Origin: Desulforudis sp.
Lineage (GTDB): Bacteria > Bacillota > Desulfotomaculia > Desulfotomaculales > Desulforudaceae
Direction: 5' to 3'
Assembly: GCA_019084485.1 (NCBI GenBank)
Contig: JAHRFU010000050.1
Location: 1-64,000, forward strand
Length of the DNA stretch: 64,000 nt
Positions 31,626 through 41,218 of this stretch are shown one piece after another. The translations under genes were made by a program, and so were the position numbers. The notes under the pieces are model-generated. The model had not been told where the DNA came from and searched no databases. It saw only the letters and a list, made by a program, of their open reading frames with translations. Each line of letters opens with the position of its first letter. Position 1 is the stretch's first letter.

Positions 31626-33695
31626 ATGAAAGCACTGGTATTGGCCGAAAAACCAAGTGTGGCCCGGGAGATTGCCCGGGTCCTCAACTGTAACGCCAAG
31701 AACAAAGGGTACATTGAAGGCCCGAAATACGTGGTCACCTGGGCTTTGGGCCATCTGGTTACCTTAGCCGAACCGGATGATTACGACCAGAAGTACAAGC
31801 AGTGGCGTTTAGAAGATCTGCCGATGTTGCCGGAGCAGATGAAGCTAAAGGTGATAGGCCAGACCTCCAGCCAGTTTCAGGTGATTCGTAACCTGATGAA
31901 ACGTCCCGATATCGGAGAAATGGTAATCGCCACCGACGCCGGGCGGGAGGGTGAACTTGTTGCCCGCTGGATAATGAAGCAGAATAACTGGCGGAAGCCC
32001 TTCAAAAGATTGTGGATTTCCTCCCAGACCGATTCGGCCATCCGTGAGGGCTTTGCCAAAATCAAGCCGGGCGTGGAGTATAACAATCTGTACGATGCGG
32101 CGGTTTGCCGGGCCGAGGCGGATTGGTTGATCGGACTTAACGTCACCCGTGCCTTAACCTGCAAATTCAATGCCCAGCTTACGGCCGGTCGGGTTCAGAC
32201 CCCTACCCTGGCCATGATCGTGCAGCGGGAGGAAGAGATCAAGGGGTTCGTGCCCGTAGACTACTGGACCATCCGGGCGGACTTCGGCGACTATTTCGGG
32301 GACTGGCGAGGAAAAGAGGGCAACCGGATCTTTGACCATGATCGAGTAGAAGCGCTCCTCAGTAGGCTGAAGGGGCATCCTGGAAAGGTTTCTGAGCTTA
32401 AGCGTGAGAACAAGAGCGAACCACCGCCCCTGTGCTATGACCTGACCGAACTGCAAAGGGATGCGAACAGGCGGTTGGGGTTTTCTGCTAAGCAGACCCT
32501 AAGCGTTCTGCAGGGCTTGTATGAACGGCACAAACTGGTCACTTATCCTCGTACGGACTCCCGCTATATCACTTCTGATATGGTTCCCACCCTGCCCGCC
32601 AGGCTGAAAAGCATTGCCGTAGGAGCGTACGCCGAGCTAGCCCGGCCGTTGCTAGAGAAGACCCTGAGCATCACCAAACGCCTGGTAGACAATAGCAAGG
32701 TTTCAGATCACCACGCCATTATTCCTACGGAACAGACTGTGAAACTAGCGCAGCTGGACACAGACGAAAAGCGCCTGTACGACCTGATCGTCCGGCGTTT
32801 TCTGGCCGTGTTCTATCCGCCTTATCGCTATGACCAGCTCACTGTGGTCACCGCCGTTGGCGGAGAAAGCTTCTATTCCCGGGGCAAGGTGGTCAAGGAT
32901 AAGGGCTGGCGGGCGGTAACCGACAACCGGTCCGAACGGGAGGATAAAAAGGAAGAGGCCTTACCAGAGCAAACCTTAAGCAACCTCAGCAAAGGCGAAG
33001 AGCGGCAGGTGCAAAGCCTCAAGGCGAACAAGGCCAAAACCAAGCCGCCGGCCCGGTACAACGAAGCTACTCTGCTTTCCGCCATGGAAAGCCCGGGCAA
33101 GTTTATAGAAGACGAAGAACTGCGGGAATCCATCAAAGGCAGTGGTTTGGGTACCCCGGCCACCCGGGCCGATATCATCGAAAAGCTGCTCAATACCCAC
33201 TACATTGAACGAAACGACAAGGAACTGGTACCCACCTCAAAGGGGATCCAGTTGGTAAAGCTGGTGGCCCCTGAACTCAGAAGCCCGGAATTGACCGCCA
33301 CCTGGGAACAGAGTCTTACTGATATCGCCCGGGGCAAGGGGAGCAAGGCCAAGTTTATCAAAGGTATCCGGGAGACGACGGTAAAACTGGTGAAGAGCGT
33401 GGTAGCGGATGACTCGGTTTACAAGGCCGACAACGTTTCCAAGACCAAGTGCCCGCTCTGCAACAAGTATCTGCTGCTGGTCAAGGGTAAGCGGGGCAAG
33501 ATGTTCGTCTGCCAGGATCGGAACTGCGGACACCGGCAGCCGGAAAAGGAAGACCGTTTTGGGTTCGGCAGTTCCAAGCGGGCGAGTCAGGTCAACCAGA
33601 AGCTGATCGCCGAGTACAGTGATCAGGATACCTTTGGCAGCAATTTGGGGGATCTACTCAAGAAAGCACTATCCGAGGAAGACAAGTCAAAATGA
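31626..33695 (+). CDS. topB: DNA topoisomerase III
   Basis: MKALVLAEKPSVAREIARVLNC...TDAGREGELVARW...YPRTDSRYI; C-terminal zinc-ribbon CPLCNKYLLLVKGKRGKMFVCQDRNCG. Confidence 0.96.
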   Translation: MKALVLAEKPSVAREIARVLNCNAKNKGYIEGPKYVVTWALGHLVTLAEPDDYDQKYKQWRLEDLPMLPEQMKLKVIGQTSSQFQVIRNLMKRPDIGEMVIATDAGREGELVARWIMKQNNWRKPFKRLWISSQTDSAIREGFAKIKPGVEYNNLYDAAVCRAEADWLIGLNVTRALTCKFNAQLTAGRVQTPTLAMIVQREEEIKGFVPVDYWTIRADFGDYFGDWRGKEGNRIFDHDRVEALLSRLKGHPGKVSELKRENKSEPPPLCYDLTELQRDANRRLGFSAKQTLSVLQGLYERHKLVTYPRTDSRYITSDMVPTLPARLKSIAVGAYAELARPLLEKTLSITKRLVDNSKVSDHHAIIPTEQTVKLAQLDTDEKRLYDLIVRRFLAVFYPPYRYDQLTVVTAVGGESFYSRGKVVKDKGWRAVTDNRSEREDKKEEALPEQTLSNLSKGEERQVQSLKANKAKTKPPARYNEATLLSAMESPGKFIEDEELRESIKGSGLGTPATRADIIEKLLNTHYIERNDKELVPTSKGIQLVKLVAPELRSPELTATWEQSLTDIARGKGSKAKFIKGIRETTVKLVKSVVADDSVYKADNVSKTKCPLCNKYLLLVKGKRGKMFVCQDRNCGHRQPEKEDRFGFGSSKRASQVNQKLIAEYSDQDTFGSNLGDLLKKALSEEDKSK

Positions 33696-33906
33696 GCCGG
33701 GAGACTTCTCTGGCTGATTCCCATAACCCGGGCCACCCGAAGTGCAGGTGCACGTCATTTTGCACTCCATGCCGGTGCCCGCTCTCCAACTGTGCCTTCT
33801 GTGACTTTACTTCCCGCGGCTGCGGCGAGCCCGGCGGCCGGTGCTCGTCGAAGATCAGTTCCGGGCGCTCCCGGTGTTCTCCCCTGTGAACTTCCCCTTT
33901 CTCCAT
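33658..33906 (-). CDS. Small His-rich hypothetical protein convergent with topB
   Basis: SD AAAGGAGG 9 nt before the ATG (minus strand); MEKGEVHRGEHRERPELIFDEHRPPGSPQPREVKSQKAQLESGHRHGVQNDVHLHFGWPGLWE. Confidence 0.6.
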   Translation of the reverse strand: MEKGEVHRGEHRERPELIFDEHRPPGSPQPREVKSQKAQLESGHRHGVQNDVHLHFGWPGLWESAREVSRLILTCLPRIVLS

Positions 33907-34032
33907 CTTGCCAAGCCTCCTTTGAGATTCTAGTATGCCCGAGTGGTTACCGGTCTCGCTTGGTACAAATAGCCACCAGTCTCAATCCCCCTGAATCTAG
34001 AATAACAGTTGCTGGCAGAGGGCCTGTAGTGC

Positions 34033-34061
34033 TTGAAATCGGTCATAATAGATGGTAGAAT
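34033..34061 (+). promoter_or_regulatory. Putative sigma-A promoter for tRNA-Ser(GGA)/SRP RNA
   Basis: TTGAAA-N17-TAGAAT. Confidence 0.65.
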
Positions 34062-34111
34062 GGAGAAGTCGCGTTAGCGGCGGAAAGCTTACAACCTGAG
34101 GTTTCCAACGT

Positions 34112-34203
34112 GGAGAGATGGCCGAGCTTGGCTTAAGGCGCACGCCTGGAAAGCGTGTGGGCGGGAAACTGCCTCGGGGGTTCGAATCCCCCTCTCTCCG
34201 CCA
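34112..34203 (+). tRNA. tRNA-Ser(GGA), CCA encoded
   Basis: GGAGAGATGGCCGAG...CTGGAAA...GGTTCGAATCC...TCTCTCCGCCA. Confidence 0.97.
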
Positions 34204-34208
34204 TAAAA

Positions 34209-34303
34209 CAGAAGTCAGTCGTCAGAGGTCAGAAGTTGAACGGGTCGAAACATCGGCCACGCCGGTGAGTGGCTACCGACTGCGACTAACGACGAACGAC
34301 CAA
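34209..34303 (+). repeat. Heptamer-array foldback element
   Basis: Forward CAGAAGT CAGTCGT CAGAGGT CAGAAGT (34209-34236); inverted CCGACTG CGACTAA CGACGAA CGACCAA (34276-34303). Confidence 0.75.
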
Positions 34304-34309
34304 AATATG

Positions 34310-34577
34310 CCGTGCTAGATGGGGAGGTAGCGGTGCCCTGTAACCCGCAATCCGCTATAGCGGGATCGAATTCCTGCCCGAGGGCTTGGCTTGTGGGGTC
34401 CGGCCGCCGTAAGGAGCGTTGACGGTTGGGTCTTGCGCGACGGAGCTTCTCGAACCGTGTCAGATCCTGACGGAAGCAGCACTAAGAGAATTCCTCCGGG
34501 TGCCGCGAGGCTGCCTGACCCGAGCCACCTGCGGGAGGTAACGCCTGGAAGTCATTGTTCAGAGGCAGGTGCACGGC
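34310..34577 (+). ncRNA. ffs: Signal recognition particle RNA, long Gram-positive type with Alu domain
   Basis: CCGTGCTAGATGGGGAGGTAGCGGTGCCCTGTAACC...GTCAGATCCTGACGGAAGCAGCACTAAG...GGTGCACGG; ends pair (CCGTGC/GCACGG). Confidence 0.95.
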
Positions 34578-34591
34578 TTAATCATTCAAAC

Positions 34592-34624
34592 CCCAAAAAG
34601 AGGCGCAGAGCGCCTCTTTTTGGG
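34592..34624 (+). terminator. Terminator of SRP RNA
   Basis: CCCAAAAAGAGGCG-cagag-CGCCTCTTTTTGGG. Confidence 0.85.
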
Positions 34625-34772
34625 TACCATATTATTGTCCACCAACTTATCATTACAAAGCGGTAACAATCCAAACGGAAACCGTTGCTTGCCCGGCAAT
34701 AATAAAATCGCCGGGGATTTTTGCCTTTAGATCCTTCCTGTTGTCACATAAATGGTATACTGGTAAAAATGA

Positions 34773-35609
34773 ATGTTAAGGGATCTCAATGGTCCGTCTA
34801 GGAGGCTGGGGTTCCAATTGGGAAAGCGTGAGCAGTATGTACAGCTAATAGAGGCTATGATCCAGGAGGAAGGCGCAGGCGCGCTGGAGGGGTTCTTAGC
34901 CGCGCAGTCGGGACTGCCGGGGCCGCGGGCAAACATGGAGTTGGCCGCAGCTTTTGCGGACTATTTTGCTGCCTACGTGGATATTGAACTGTGGGACATC
35001 GTGCAGGCTTGGACTCGGATCACCCCGTATGAGGCTCCCACGGGTTCACCGCGGGAATTCCTGCCCTTTTGTGCCATCCAGGCCTTTGGGGCGGTCTACT
35101 GTCGTTGCGACCCGGTCACTATGGGCGGGATTTTCAACCTGTTCTCGGTTGTAGCCGAAGACCCTCGTTGGCGGATGCGCGAATCCGTAGCCATTGCTCT
35201 GCAACGGGTTGCACCTTGTCATTCTGAAGACGTGCTCATCCTCTTTGAAAAGTGGGTTCAGGTTGGGACACCGCTATATTACCGTGCCGTGGTAGCCACG
35301 CTGGCGGAACCAGACTTGATGGAGAACCCCGCCCGGGCACGAGCCGCTCTGCGGCTGTCGGAGAAGATTTTGCGGCGCATTTCGAACCTGCCCTTAGAGG
35401 CACGCAAGAACCCGGACTTCAAGACTCTGGTGCAGGGAATGAGTTATGCGCTCAGTGTGTTCGTGGCCGCATCCCCGGACGAGGGCTTTGCCCTGCTGGA
35501 AAAGTGGGCTACGCGTGAGGATCCGGACATCCAGCGGATAATCAGGGAGAACTTGAGAAAGAACCGGCTGTCGAAGGCTTATCCGGAGAGAGTGGCAGTG
35601 TTGTTGTAG
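34773..35609 (+). CDS. HEAT-repeat-like hypothetical protein
   Basis: All-helical composition with repeat-like segments (WRMRESVAIALQRVAPCHSEDVLILFEKW, DPDIQRIIRENLRKN). Confidence 0.65.
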   Translation: MLRDLNGPSRRLGFQLGKREQYVQLIEAMIQEEGAGALEGFLAAQSGLPGPRANMELAAAFADYFAAYVDIELWDIVQAWTRITPYEAPTGSPREFLPFCAIQAFGAVYCRCDPVTMGGIFNLFSVVAEDPRWRMRESVAIALQRVAPCHSEDVLILFEKWVQVGTPLYYRAVVATLAEPDLMENPARARAALRLSEKILRRISNLPLEARKNPDFKTLVQGMSYALSVFVAASPDEGFALLEKWATREDPDIQRIIRENLRKNRLSKAYPERVAVLL

Positions 35610-35727
35610 GACGGGCACCGGATTAAGGGTCGATAATCAACAGGTTAAGGCCGCCATCCAACCGAGGGGTGGCTATTTCTTGATTTGACAGTAGGCCTAT
35701 GCTACCCTGATAAGCGGAGGGAAATAG

Positions 35728-37248
35728 TTGGCATACCAGGCACTTTATCGGGCATGGCGCCCGCAGCGGTTTAGTGAGATCGCCGGCCAGAGGCACATTA
35801 CCCGGACACTGGTTAACGCCGTCGATTCGGGACGGATCGCGCATGCGTACCTGTTTTCCGGACCCCGCGGCACGGGCAAGACTACCACGGCGAAGGTTTT
35901 GGCCAAGGCGGTTAACTGTGCAGAGCGGGACGGGGCGGAGCCCTGCAACCGTTGTCCGAACTGCACGGCAACTAATAACGGAGTATCCGTGGATGTACTA
36001 GAAATAGACGCCGCCTCAAACCGCGGCATCGATGAAATCCGGGAGTTGCGCGAGCAAGTCCGGTATCGGCCGGCTTCCGCGCCTTACAAGGTATTTATTG
36101 TGGACGAAGTTCACATGCTCACCGGGGAGGCCTTCAACGCCCTGTTAAAGACCCTGGAGGAACCGCCGCAGCACGTCATCTTTATCTTGGCCACCACTGA
36201 AGCGCACAAGGTTCCCCTGACCATCCTCTCCCGGTGCCAGCGTTTTGAGTTTCGCCGCATCAGTAATGAAGAGATTATAGAGAGACTGGATGAGATCATC
36301 CAGTCCGGCAGCCTTTCCGTGGATGACGGGGTGCCGGAGCTGATTACCCGGGTAAGCGAGGGTAGCCTGCGGGATGCCCTGAGTGTCCTTGACCAAGCAT
36401 CCGCTTTGGGCGGGGATCGAATCACCATGGATGACCTGTATGCGATACTCGGTACGGTCGGGCAGGACACGATGGAGACTCTGGCCCGTCTGTTGGATGC
36501 GAATGACGCCGCCGGTGCCCTGCGCCTGCTGCACGAGGTGGAGAACAGCAAGGATCTGCGGCTGTTTGCCAGGGAGTTTTCGGATTACCTGCGCGGACGG
36601 CTGTTTGCAACCCTGGATGGACGTACGAATCCAAAGTTGGATCAAGACCGTGTACTGCGACTGCTCTCGCTCTTTGCCAAGGCCGAGCAGGAGATGCGCT
36701 TCGCCTCCCGGTTAAGTCTGCCGCTGGAGTTGGCGATAGTCCGCTTTGTGCGCGGAGACGACGACCTGGAGACCCGCGTGGCCGATCTGGAGCAGCGTCT
36801 GGCAAAGCTCGAGGAGAGGCCCGGAACTGCACCACCGGAGTCGGTTGTCGGGGAAGTGCAAGTCCGGATCAGTGCTCCTCCGCCAAACGTGCTTCAAACG
36901 ACTCCGGCGCAGGAGACCCAACCGAGCGGGGAACTGCCGGTAGCTTCGGAACGAGACCGCCGGACAGTGCAGGAACCTGTTTCGGCAGCCCAAGCAGTGG
37001 ATTTTGATGCAGTCTGCCGGCGCTGGCCCGAGGTGTTGGCCTCCTGCAAGCGGCAGCAGTACCTGAAACGGACGCGGCTCCTAGCCCTGAACGGGATGAC
37101 CCTGGTGGTGAGCTGTGCTGACCCGTTTACCCTAAATGTGTTTGAACGCCCGGAGAACCTGGCCGCCCTCGATGAGGCGCTGCATCGGGTTTTGGGTGTA
37201 AAATGGCGGATAAAGTGTGTCAGGGATAATGCACCGGGGGAACCCTAA
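35728..37248 (+). CDS. dnaX: DNA polymerase III gamma/tau subunit (TTG start)
   Basis: AYQALYRAWRPQRFSEIAGQRHITRTLVNAV...GPRGTGKTTTAKVLAKAVNC. Confidence 0.97.
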   Translation: MAYQALYRAWRPQRFSEIAGQRHITRTLVNAVDSGRIAHAYLFSGPRGTGKTTTAKVLAKAVNCAERDGAEPCNRCPNCTATNNGVSVDVLEIDAASNRGIDEIRELREQVRYRPASAPYKVFIVDEVHMLTGEAFNALLKTLEEPPQHVIFILATTEAHKVPLTILSRCQRFEFRRISNEEIIERLDEIIQSGSLSVDDGVPELITRVSEGSLRDALSVLDQASALGGDRITMDDLYAILGTVGQDTMETLARLLDANDAAGALRLLHEVENSKDLRLFAREFSDYLRGRLFATLDGRTNPKLDQDRVLRLLSLFAKAEQEMRFASRLSLPLELAIVRFVRGDDDLETRVADLEQRLAKLEERPGTAPPESVVGEVQVRISAPPPNVLQTTPAQETQPSGELPVASERDRRTVQEPVSAAQAVDFDAVCRRWPEVLASCKRQQYLKRTRLLALNGMTLVVSCADPFTLNVFERPENLAALDEALHRVLGVKWRIKCVRDNAPGEP

Positions 37249-37268
37249 GTATTAGGAGGTTTTCAATC

Positions 37269-37580
37269 TTGGGAATGAACAAAATGATGAAACAGGTCCA
37301 GAAGCTCCAGGCCGACATGATGCGCATGCAGGAGGAACTCGGCGAGCGTACAGTGGAAGCAACGGCTGGAGGCGGAGTAGTGAAGGTGGTCGCCGACGGT
37401 AAGCAGGAGATCCGGGCGGTCGTGATCAGCCCGGAGGCCGTAGATCCGGAAGATGTCGAGATGCTCCAGGACCTAGTGCTTGCGGCTACCAACGAGGCGC
37501 TCCGCCTATCGCGGGAGATGGTCTCCACAGAGATGGCAAAAATCACCGGCGGTATAAATATGCCTCCCGGACTGTTTTAG
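37269..37580 (+). CDS. ebfC: Nucleoid-associated protein YbaB/EbfC
   Basis: MNKMMKQVQKLQADMMRMQEEL; between dnaX and recR. Confidence 0.95.
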   Translation: MGMNKMMKQVQKLQADMMRMQEELGERTVEATAGGGVVKVVADGKQEIRAVVISPEAVDPEDVEMLQDLVLAATNEALRLSREMVSTEMAKITGGINMPPGLF

Positions 37581-37592
37581 TCAAGGATCCTG

Positions 37593-38189
37593 ATGCAGTA
37601 CACACGTTCGATCAGGCGGCTGATCGAGGAACTGGGCAAACTGCCCGGCATCGGTCCGAAGACGGCGCAGCGCCTGGCTTACCACTTGGTCACGGCGTCA
37701 CCCGAGGTAAGTACGAACCTGGCCGCCGCCATCGTGGAGGCGCGGGAGAAACTGCGTTATTGTTCGGAGTGCGCCGACATCACCGAAGACGATCCCTGCA
37801 ATATGTGCCGGGACGAGAGGCGCAGTGTACGGCACATCTGTGTCGTGGAACAGCCGCGGGATGTAGTGGCGCTGGAGAAGGCGCACGGTTTTTCCGGCCG
37901 GTATCACGTCCTGCACGGCAGCCTTTCGCCCATGGAGGGTATCGGTCCCGAGCGATTGACGATTGACCGCCTGCTGGAGCGGGTTCGGCGCGGTGGCGTG
38001 GATGAAGTGATCCTGGCTACCAATGCCAGCCTTGAAGGAGAGGCCACCGCCCTGTATCTGGCCAAAGTACTGAAGAACCTTGGGGTGAAGGTCAGCCGGC
38101 TGGCGTTCGGCCTCCCGGTGGGGGCGGATCTGGAATACACCGACGGTCGCACCTTGGCCCGCGCCATCGAGGGACGCAGAGAGGTATAA
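37593..38189 (+). CDS. recR: Recombination protein RecR
   Basis: IRRLIEELGKLPGIGPKTAQRLAYHL...CSECADITEDDPCNMC. Confidence 0.97.
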   Translation: MQYTRSIRRLIEELGKLPGIGPKTAQRLAYHLVTASPEVSTNLAAAIVEAREKLRYCSECADITEDDPCNMCRDERRSVRHICVVEQPRDVVALEKAHGFSGRYHVLHGSLSPMEGIGPERLTIDRLLERVRRGGVDEVILATNASLEGEATALYLAKVLKNLGVKVSRLAFGLPVGADLEYTDGRTLARAIEGRREV

Positions 38190-38234
38190 TTTTCCTCCCG
38201 GGTCATATCTTTGTGAAAAGGATAAACCTGGGAG

Positions 38235-38507
38235 GTGGATAAATTGGACTGGAAGCTGGTTCTACTCGGTCTACTTGGTCTCGGCGGTTTGTACCTGATC
38301 GCGAATTTCCTAATTACCCCGTTCAGGTACCTGTGCCGCGTGGTGGGGTACGTGCTCGTGGGGGTGGCCCTGCTGGTGGTGGTGAACTTGGGTGGGGCGC
38401 TGGTGGGTTTTCACATTCCCTTCAACGCCGTTACAATCATTACCGCCGGTGCCCTGCAGGTTCCGGGTGTAGTGCTCCTGGTGCTGACAAAGGTCTTCAT
38501 TATCTAG
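38235..38507 (+). CDS. bofA: Pro-sigma-K processing inhibitor BofA
   Basis: Small hydrophobic protein after recR; GGALVGFHIPFNAVTIITAGALQVPGVVLLVLTKVFI. Confidence 0.88.
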   Translation: MDKLDWKLVLLGLLGLGGLYLIANFLITPFRYLCRVVGYVLVGVALLVVVNLGGALVGFHIPFNAVTIITAGALQVPGVVLLVLTKVFII

Positions 38508-38535
38508 GTACATTCCGAATCTAGGTACATTCCGA
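38502..38535 (+). repeat. Tandem 17-bp repeat, 2 copies, overlapping the bofA stop
   Basis: ATCTAGGTACATTCCGA x2. Confidence 0.9.
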
Positions 38536-38631
38536 AAATCGTACCTCATGTATGCAGTATGCAGGCGCGGATATGGTTGACGACACGGTAGCCCTGATCT
38601 ATATCAAGGATAATTTTCTAAATATTCTGAG

Positions 38632-39306
38632 GTGAATCAAATCACCCACCGGATCGTGGAAGCCTACACGGGAGAATACGCCAGCGGGAAGAGCGAGGTG
38701 GCGGTGAATCGAGCCCTGGAGCTGGTCGGGTTCGGCCGCGAGGTCACCCTGGTCGATCTGGATGTGGTGGAGCCCTGCTATGCCCTTCGACCGATCAAGA
38801 AAGAGTTAACTGCAAAGGGCCTGCATGTCGTAGCCTGGGAAACCCGTGACACGGTCGGGCTGGGAGAGGCCGGGACGATTCTCAAGGCTGAAGCCAGATG
38901 GGCCCTGAGACGTTCCGGCGATATCATTTTTGATATTGGATACGGAGTGGAGGGTGCGCGCACCCTAAACCTGATCGAGGGTGTTGACGAGGAACCGTCC
39001 TTAGTGGTTCTGGCGGTGGTGAACACGAGTCGGCCGATGACTGGTTCGGTGAGAGACATTGTGGAGCACGTCCTGATGCTGGAACGGGTAGACGGTTTGA
39101 TCTGTAACACCCACTTGGCAGAGGAGACCACCGCGGAAGTGGTGCAGGAAGGTGCCCGTCTGGTCGGTGAAGCGAGCCGCATCCTGGGGATCCCTGTGGT
39201 AGCCACCATTGCTGTGGCCGAAATCGCCGAAAAGATCGGTTCCAGGGACGCGGCTGGTAATCCGGTCAAGGCCATCAAGAGATATATGCCGCATACCTTC
39301 TGGTGA
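38632..39306 (+). CDS. P-loop ATPase/cobyrinic acid synthase-like protein, OGOR-associated
   Basis: Walker A GEYASGKSEVAVNRAL; directly upstream of the oxidoreductase operon. Confidence 0.75.
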   Translation: MNQITHRIVEAYTGEYASGKSEVAVNRALELVGFGREVTLVDLDVVEPCYALRPIKKELTAKGLHVVAWETRDTVGLGEAGTILKAEARWALRRSGDIIFDIGYGVEGARTLNLIEGVDEEPSLVVLAVVNTSRPMTGSVRDIVEHVLMLERVDGLICNTHLAEETTAEVVQEGARLVGEASRILGIPVVATIAVAEIAEKIGSRDAAGNPVKAIKRYMPHTFW

Positions 39307-39334
39307 GCGTGGCATAGTCGGGAGGGTTAAGGAA

Positions 39335-40423
39335 TTGTCTGAGAAACCAATCACCGGTGAGAAACGGGTATTTATGACCGGTAATGAGGTCGTCGCCTGG
39401 GCGGCCGTGGCTGCACAGGCCGAGATCATGTATGGATACCCGATTACTCCACAGAACGAGATAATGCACTATTGGACGCGGCTAGCACCGAAGTTTAACA
39501 AAACCTTCCTACAGACCGAGGACGAACTCTCAGCCGGTTTTACCACCATCGGCGGAGTGCTGGCTGGGAAGAAGACCTTCACGGCAACCGCCGGGCCAGG
39601 CACGGTCCTAATGCAGGAGCCGCTGGCGATGGCCGAGATGATGCGCCTGCCCGTGGTGGTTGTGGTGATGCAGCGGGGCGGCCCTTCCACGGCGACCGTA
39701 ATCTACTCGCAGCAGGAAGTGACTCTAACCACCTTCGGCGGTAACGGGGAAGGCTTCCGGATCGTGTATTCCACGGCCACCCACCAGGACCTCTTCGACT
39801 ATACTATCAAGGCCTTTAATATCGCTTGGAAATACCGTATGCCCACTTTCGTCCTCGGTGACGGCTACCAGGCCAAGATGAGGGAGCCGCTCACCATGTA
39901 TGATCCTGAGGAACGGGGCGTGGAGTTGGTGAAGCCCGAGCCTTACGTTGGCCTTCCGGGGATGCCGGGCGAGGAACGTCCCCCCGGACACTACCGGAAC
40001 ACCTACAACACCGAGGAAGAATTGAACGAAGTGGTCAACGACCATGTCAAGGCCTACGAGCAGATTCAAAACGAACTGCCCGAACACGATGAATTCGGTA
40101 CGGAGAACGCCGACCTGGTGGTCGTTGCTCACGGGGTCGTGGCACGGGCCACCAAGCAGGCCGTGGAGGCTCTGCGGGCCGAGGGGCTGAACATCGGCTA
40201 TTTTCGGCCGATTACGCTTCGTCCGATGCCGGATCAGGCTTTGCGGGCCATGGCCGACCGGACGAAGAAGATCCTGGTGGTGGAGTCGGCACAGGGCCAG
40301 CTGGCGAGGCTCCTCAAGGAATCCTTGTACGGCAAGACCGTTGAGATCGTACCGCTATTCCGGCCGGGTGTCGGGGTAACCCCCGAAGAGGTGATGGCCC
40401 GTTCCCGGGAACTCGTAGCATAA
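39335..40423 (+). CDS. 2-oxoacid:ferredoxin oxidoreductase alpha subunit (TTG start)
   Basis: FMTGNEVVAWAAVAAQAEIMYGYPITPQNEIMHYW...ATAGPGTVLMQEPLAMAEMMRLPVVVVVMQRGGPST. Confidence 0.92.
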   Translation: MSEKPITGEKRVFMTGNEVVAWAAVAAQAEIMYGYPITPQNEIMHYWTRLAPKFNKTFLQTEDELSAGFTTIGGVLAGKKTFTATAGPGTVLMQEPLAMAEMMRLPVVVVVMQRGGPSTATVIYSQQEVTLTTFGGNGEGFRIVYSTATHQDLFDYTIKAFNIAWKYRMPTFVLGDGYQAKMREPLTMYDPEERGVELVKPEPYVGLPGMPGEERPPGHYRNTYNTEEELNEVVNDHVKAYEQIQNELPEHDEFGTENADLVVVAHGVVARATKQAVEALRAEGLNIGYFRPITLRPMPDQALRAMADRTKKILVVESAQGQLARLLKESLYGKTVEIVPLFRPGVGVTPEEVMARSRELVA

Positions 40424-40435
40424 GGGGGTTAATCG

Positions 40436-41218
40436 GTGGCAGTTCAACCGGCAATGCCGCGGAGTTGGCGAAGAGAGACCAAACCGCACAAGTTTTGTCC
40501 CGGATGTGGGCACGGAATAGCCCTAAGGGTCCTCGGACAGGCTATTGACCAGCTAAATATCCAGGACCGTATGGTTTTCGGGTGCGACATCGGCTGTTCG
40601 CTGTTGGCCTGGGACTTTTTTAACGTAGACACGGTGCAGACGCACCACGGACGTACCACGCCGGTCATCGTGGGGCTGAAGCGGGCCCGTCCGGAATTGG
40701 TCTGTGTGGCTTATATGGGCGACGGCGGCGGCTATGCGATCGGCGCCCAGCACCTGGTGAGCGCGGCCATGCGTAACGACCGGATCACGGTGATCCTGAT
40801 CAACAACACGCAGTACGCCATGACCGGCGGACAGATGGCACCGACCACGCTGCCGGGACAGAAGACCGAGACCAGCCCCTACGGGCGTGACCCGGATATG
40901 ACCGGGCATCCGACCCAGGGGCCGGAAATGGTTGCGACGATCACTCCGGAGAGCGCTTACGTGGCCCGGGGTACAATCTCCAGACCCAAGCAGCTTCATA
41001 AAATGGTGACTCGAGCGCTGGAAAATCAGATTGCGGGGCGTGGGTTTTCCTTTGTGGAGATACTGGCGACCTGTCCTACAAACTGGCGCACCAACGCCAA
41101 GAACACCTGGAAGTTCATTGAGGAGACCATGCCCACGCACTTTAAGGTAGGCGAACTAAAGGTTCCCGAAGCCTTTCAGGCCGCTGCGGGTGGAGAGGGG
41201 GCGCGGGCCGATGGCTAA
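40436..41218 (+). CDS. 2-oxoacid:ferredoxin oxidoreductase beta subunit
   Basis: KFCPGCGHGIALRVLGQAID...MGDGGGYAIGAQHLVSAAMRN (TPP-binding). Confidence 0.93.
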   Translation: MAVQPAMPRSWRRETKPHKFCPGCGHGIALRVLGQAIDQLNIQDRMVFGCDIGCSLLAWDFFNVDTVQTHHGRTTPVIVGLKRARPELVCVAYMGDGGGYAIGAQHLVSAAMRNDRITVILINNTQYAMTGGQMAPTTLPGQKTETSPYGRDPDMTGHPTQGPEMVATITPESAYVARGTISRPKQLHKMVTRALENQIAGRGFSFVEILATCPTNWRTNAKNTWKFIEETMPTHFKVGELKVPEAFQAAAGGEGARADG

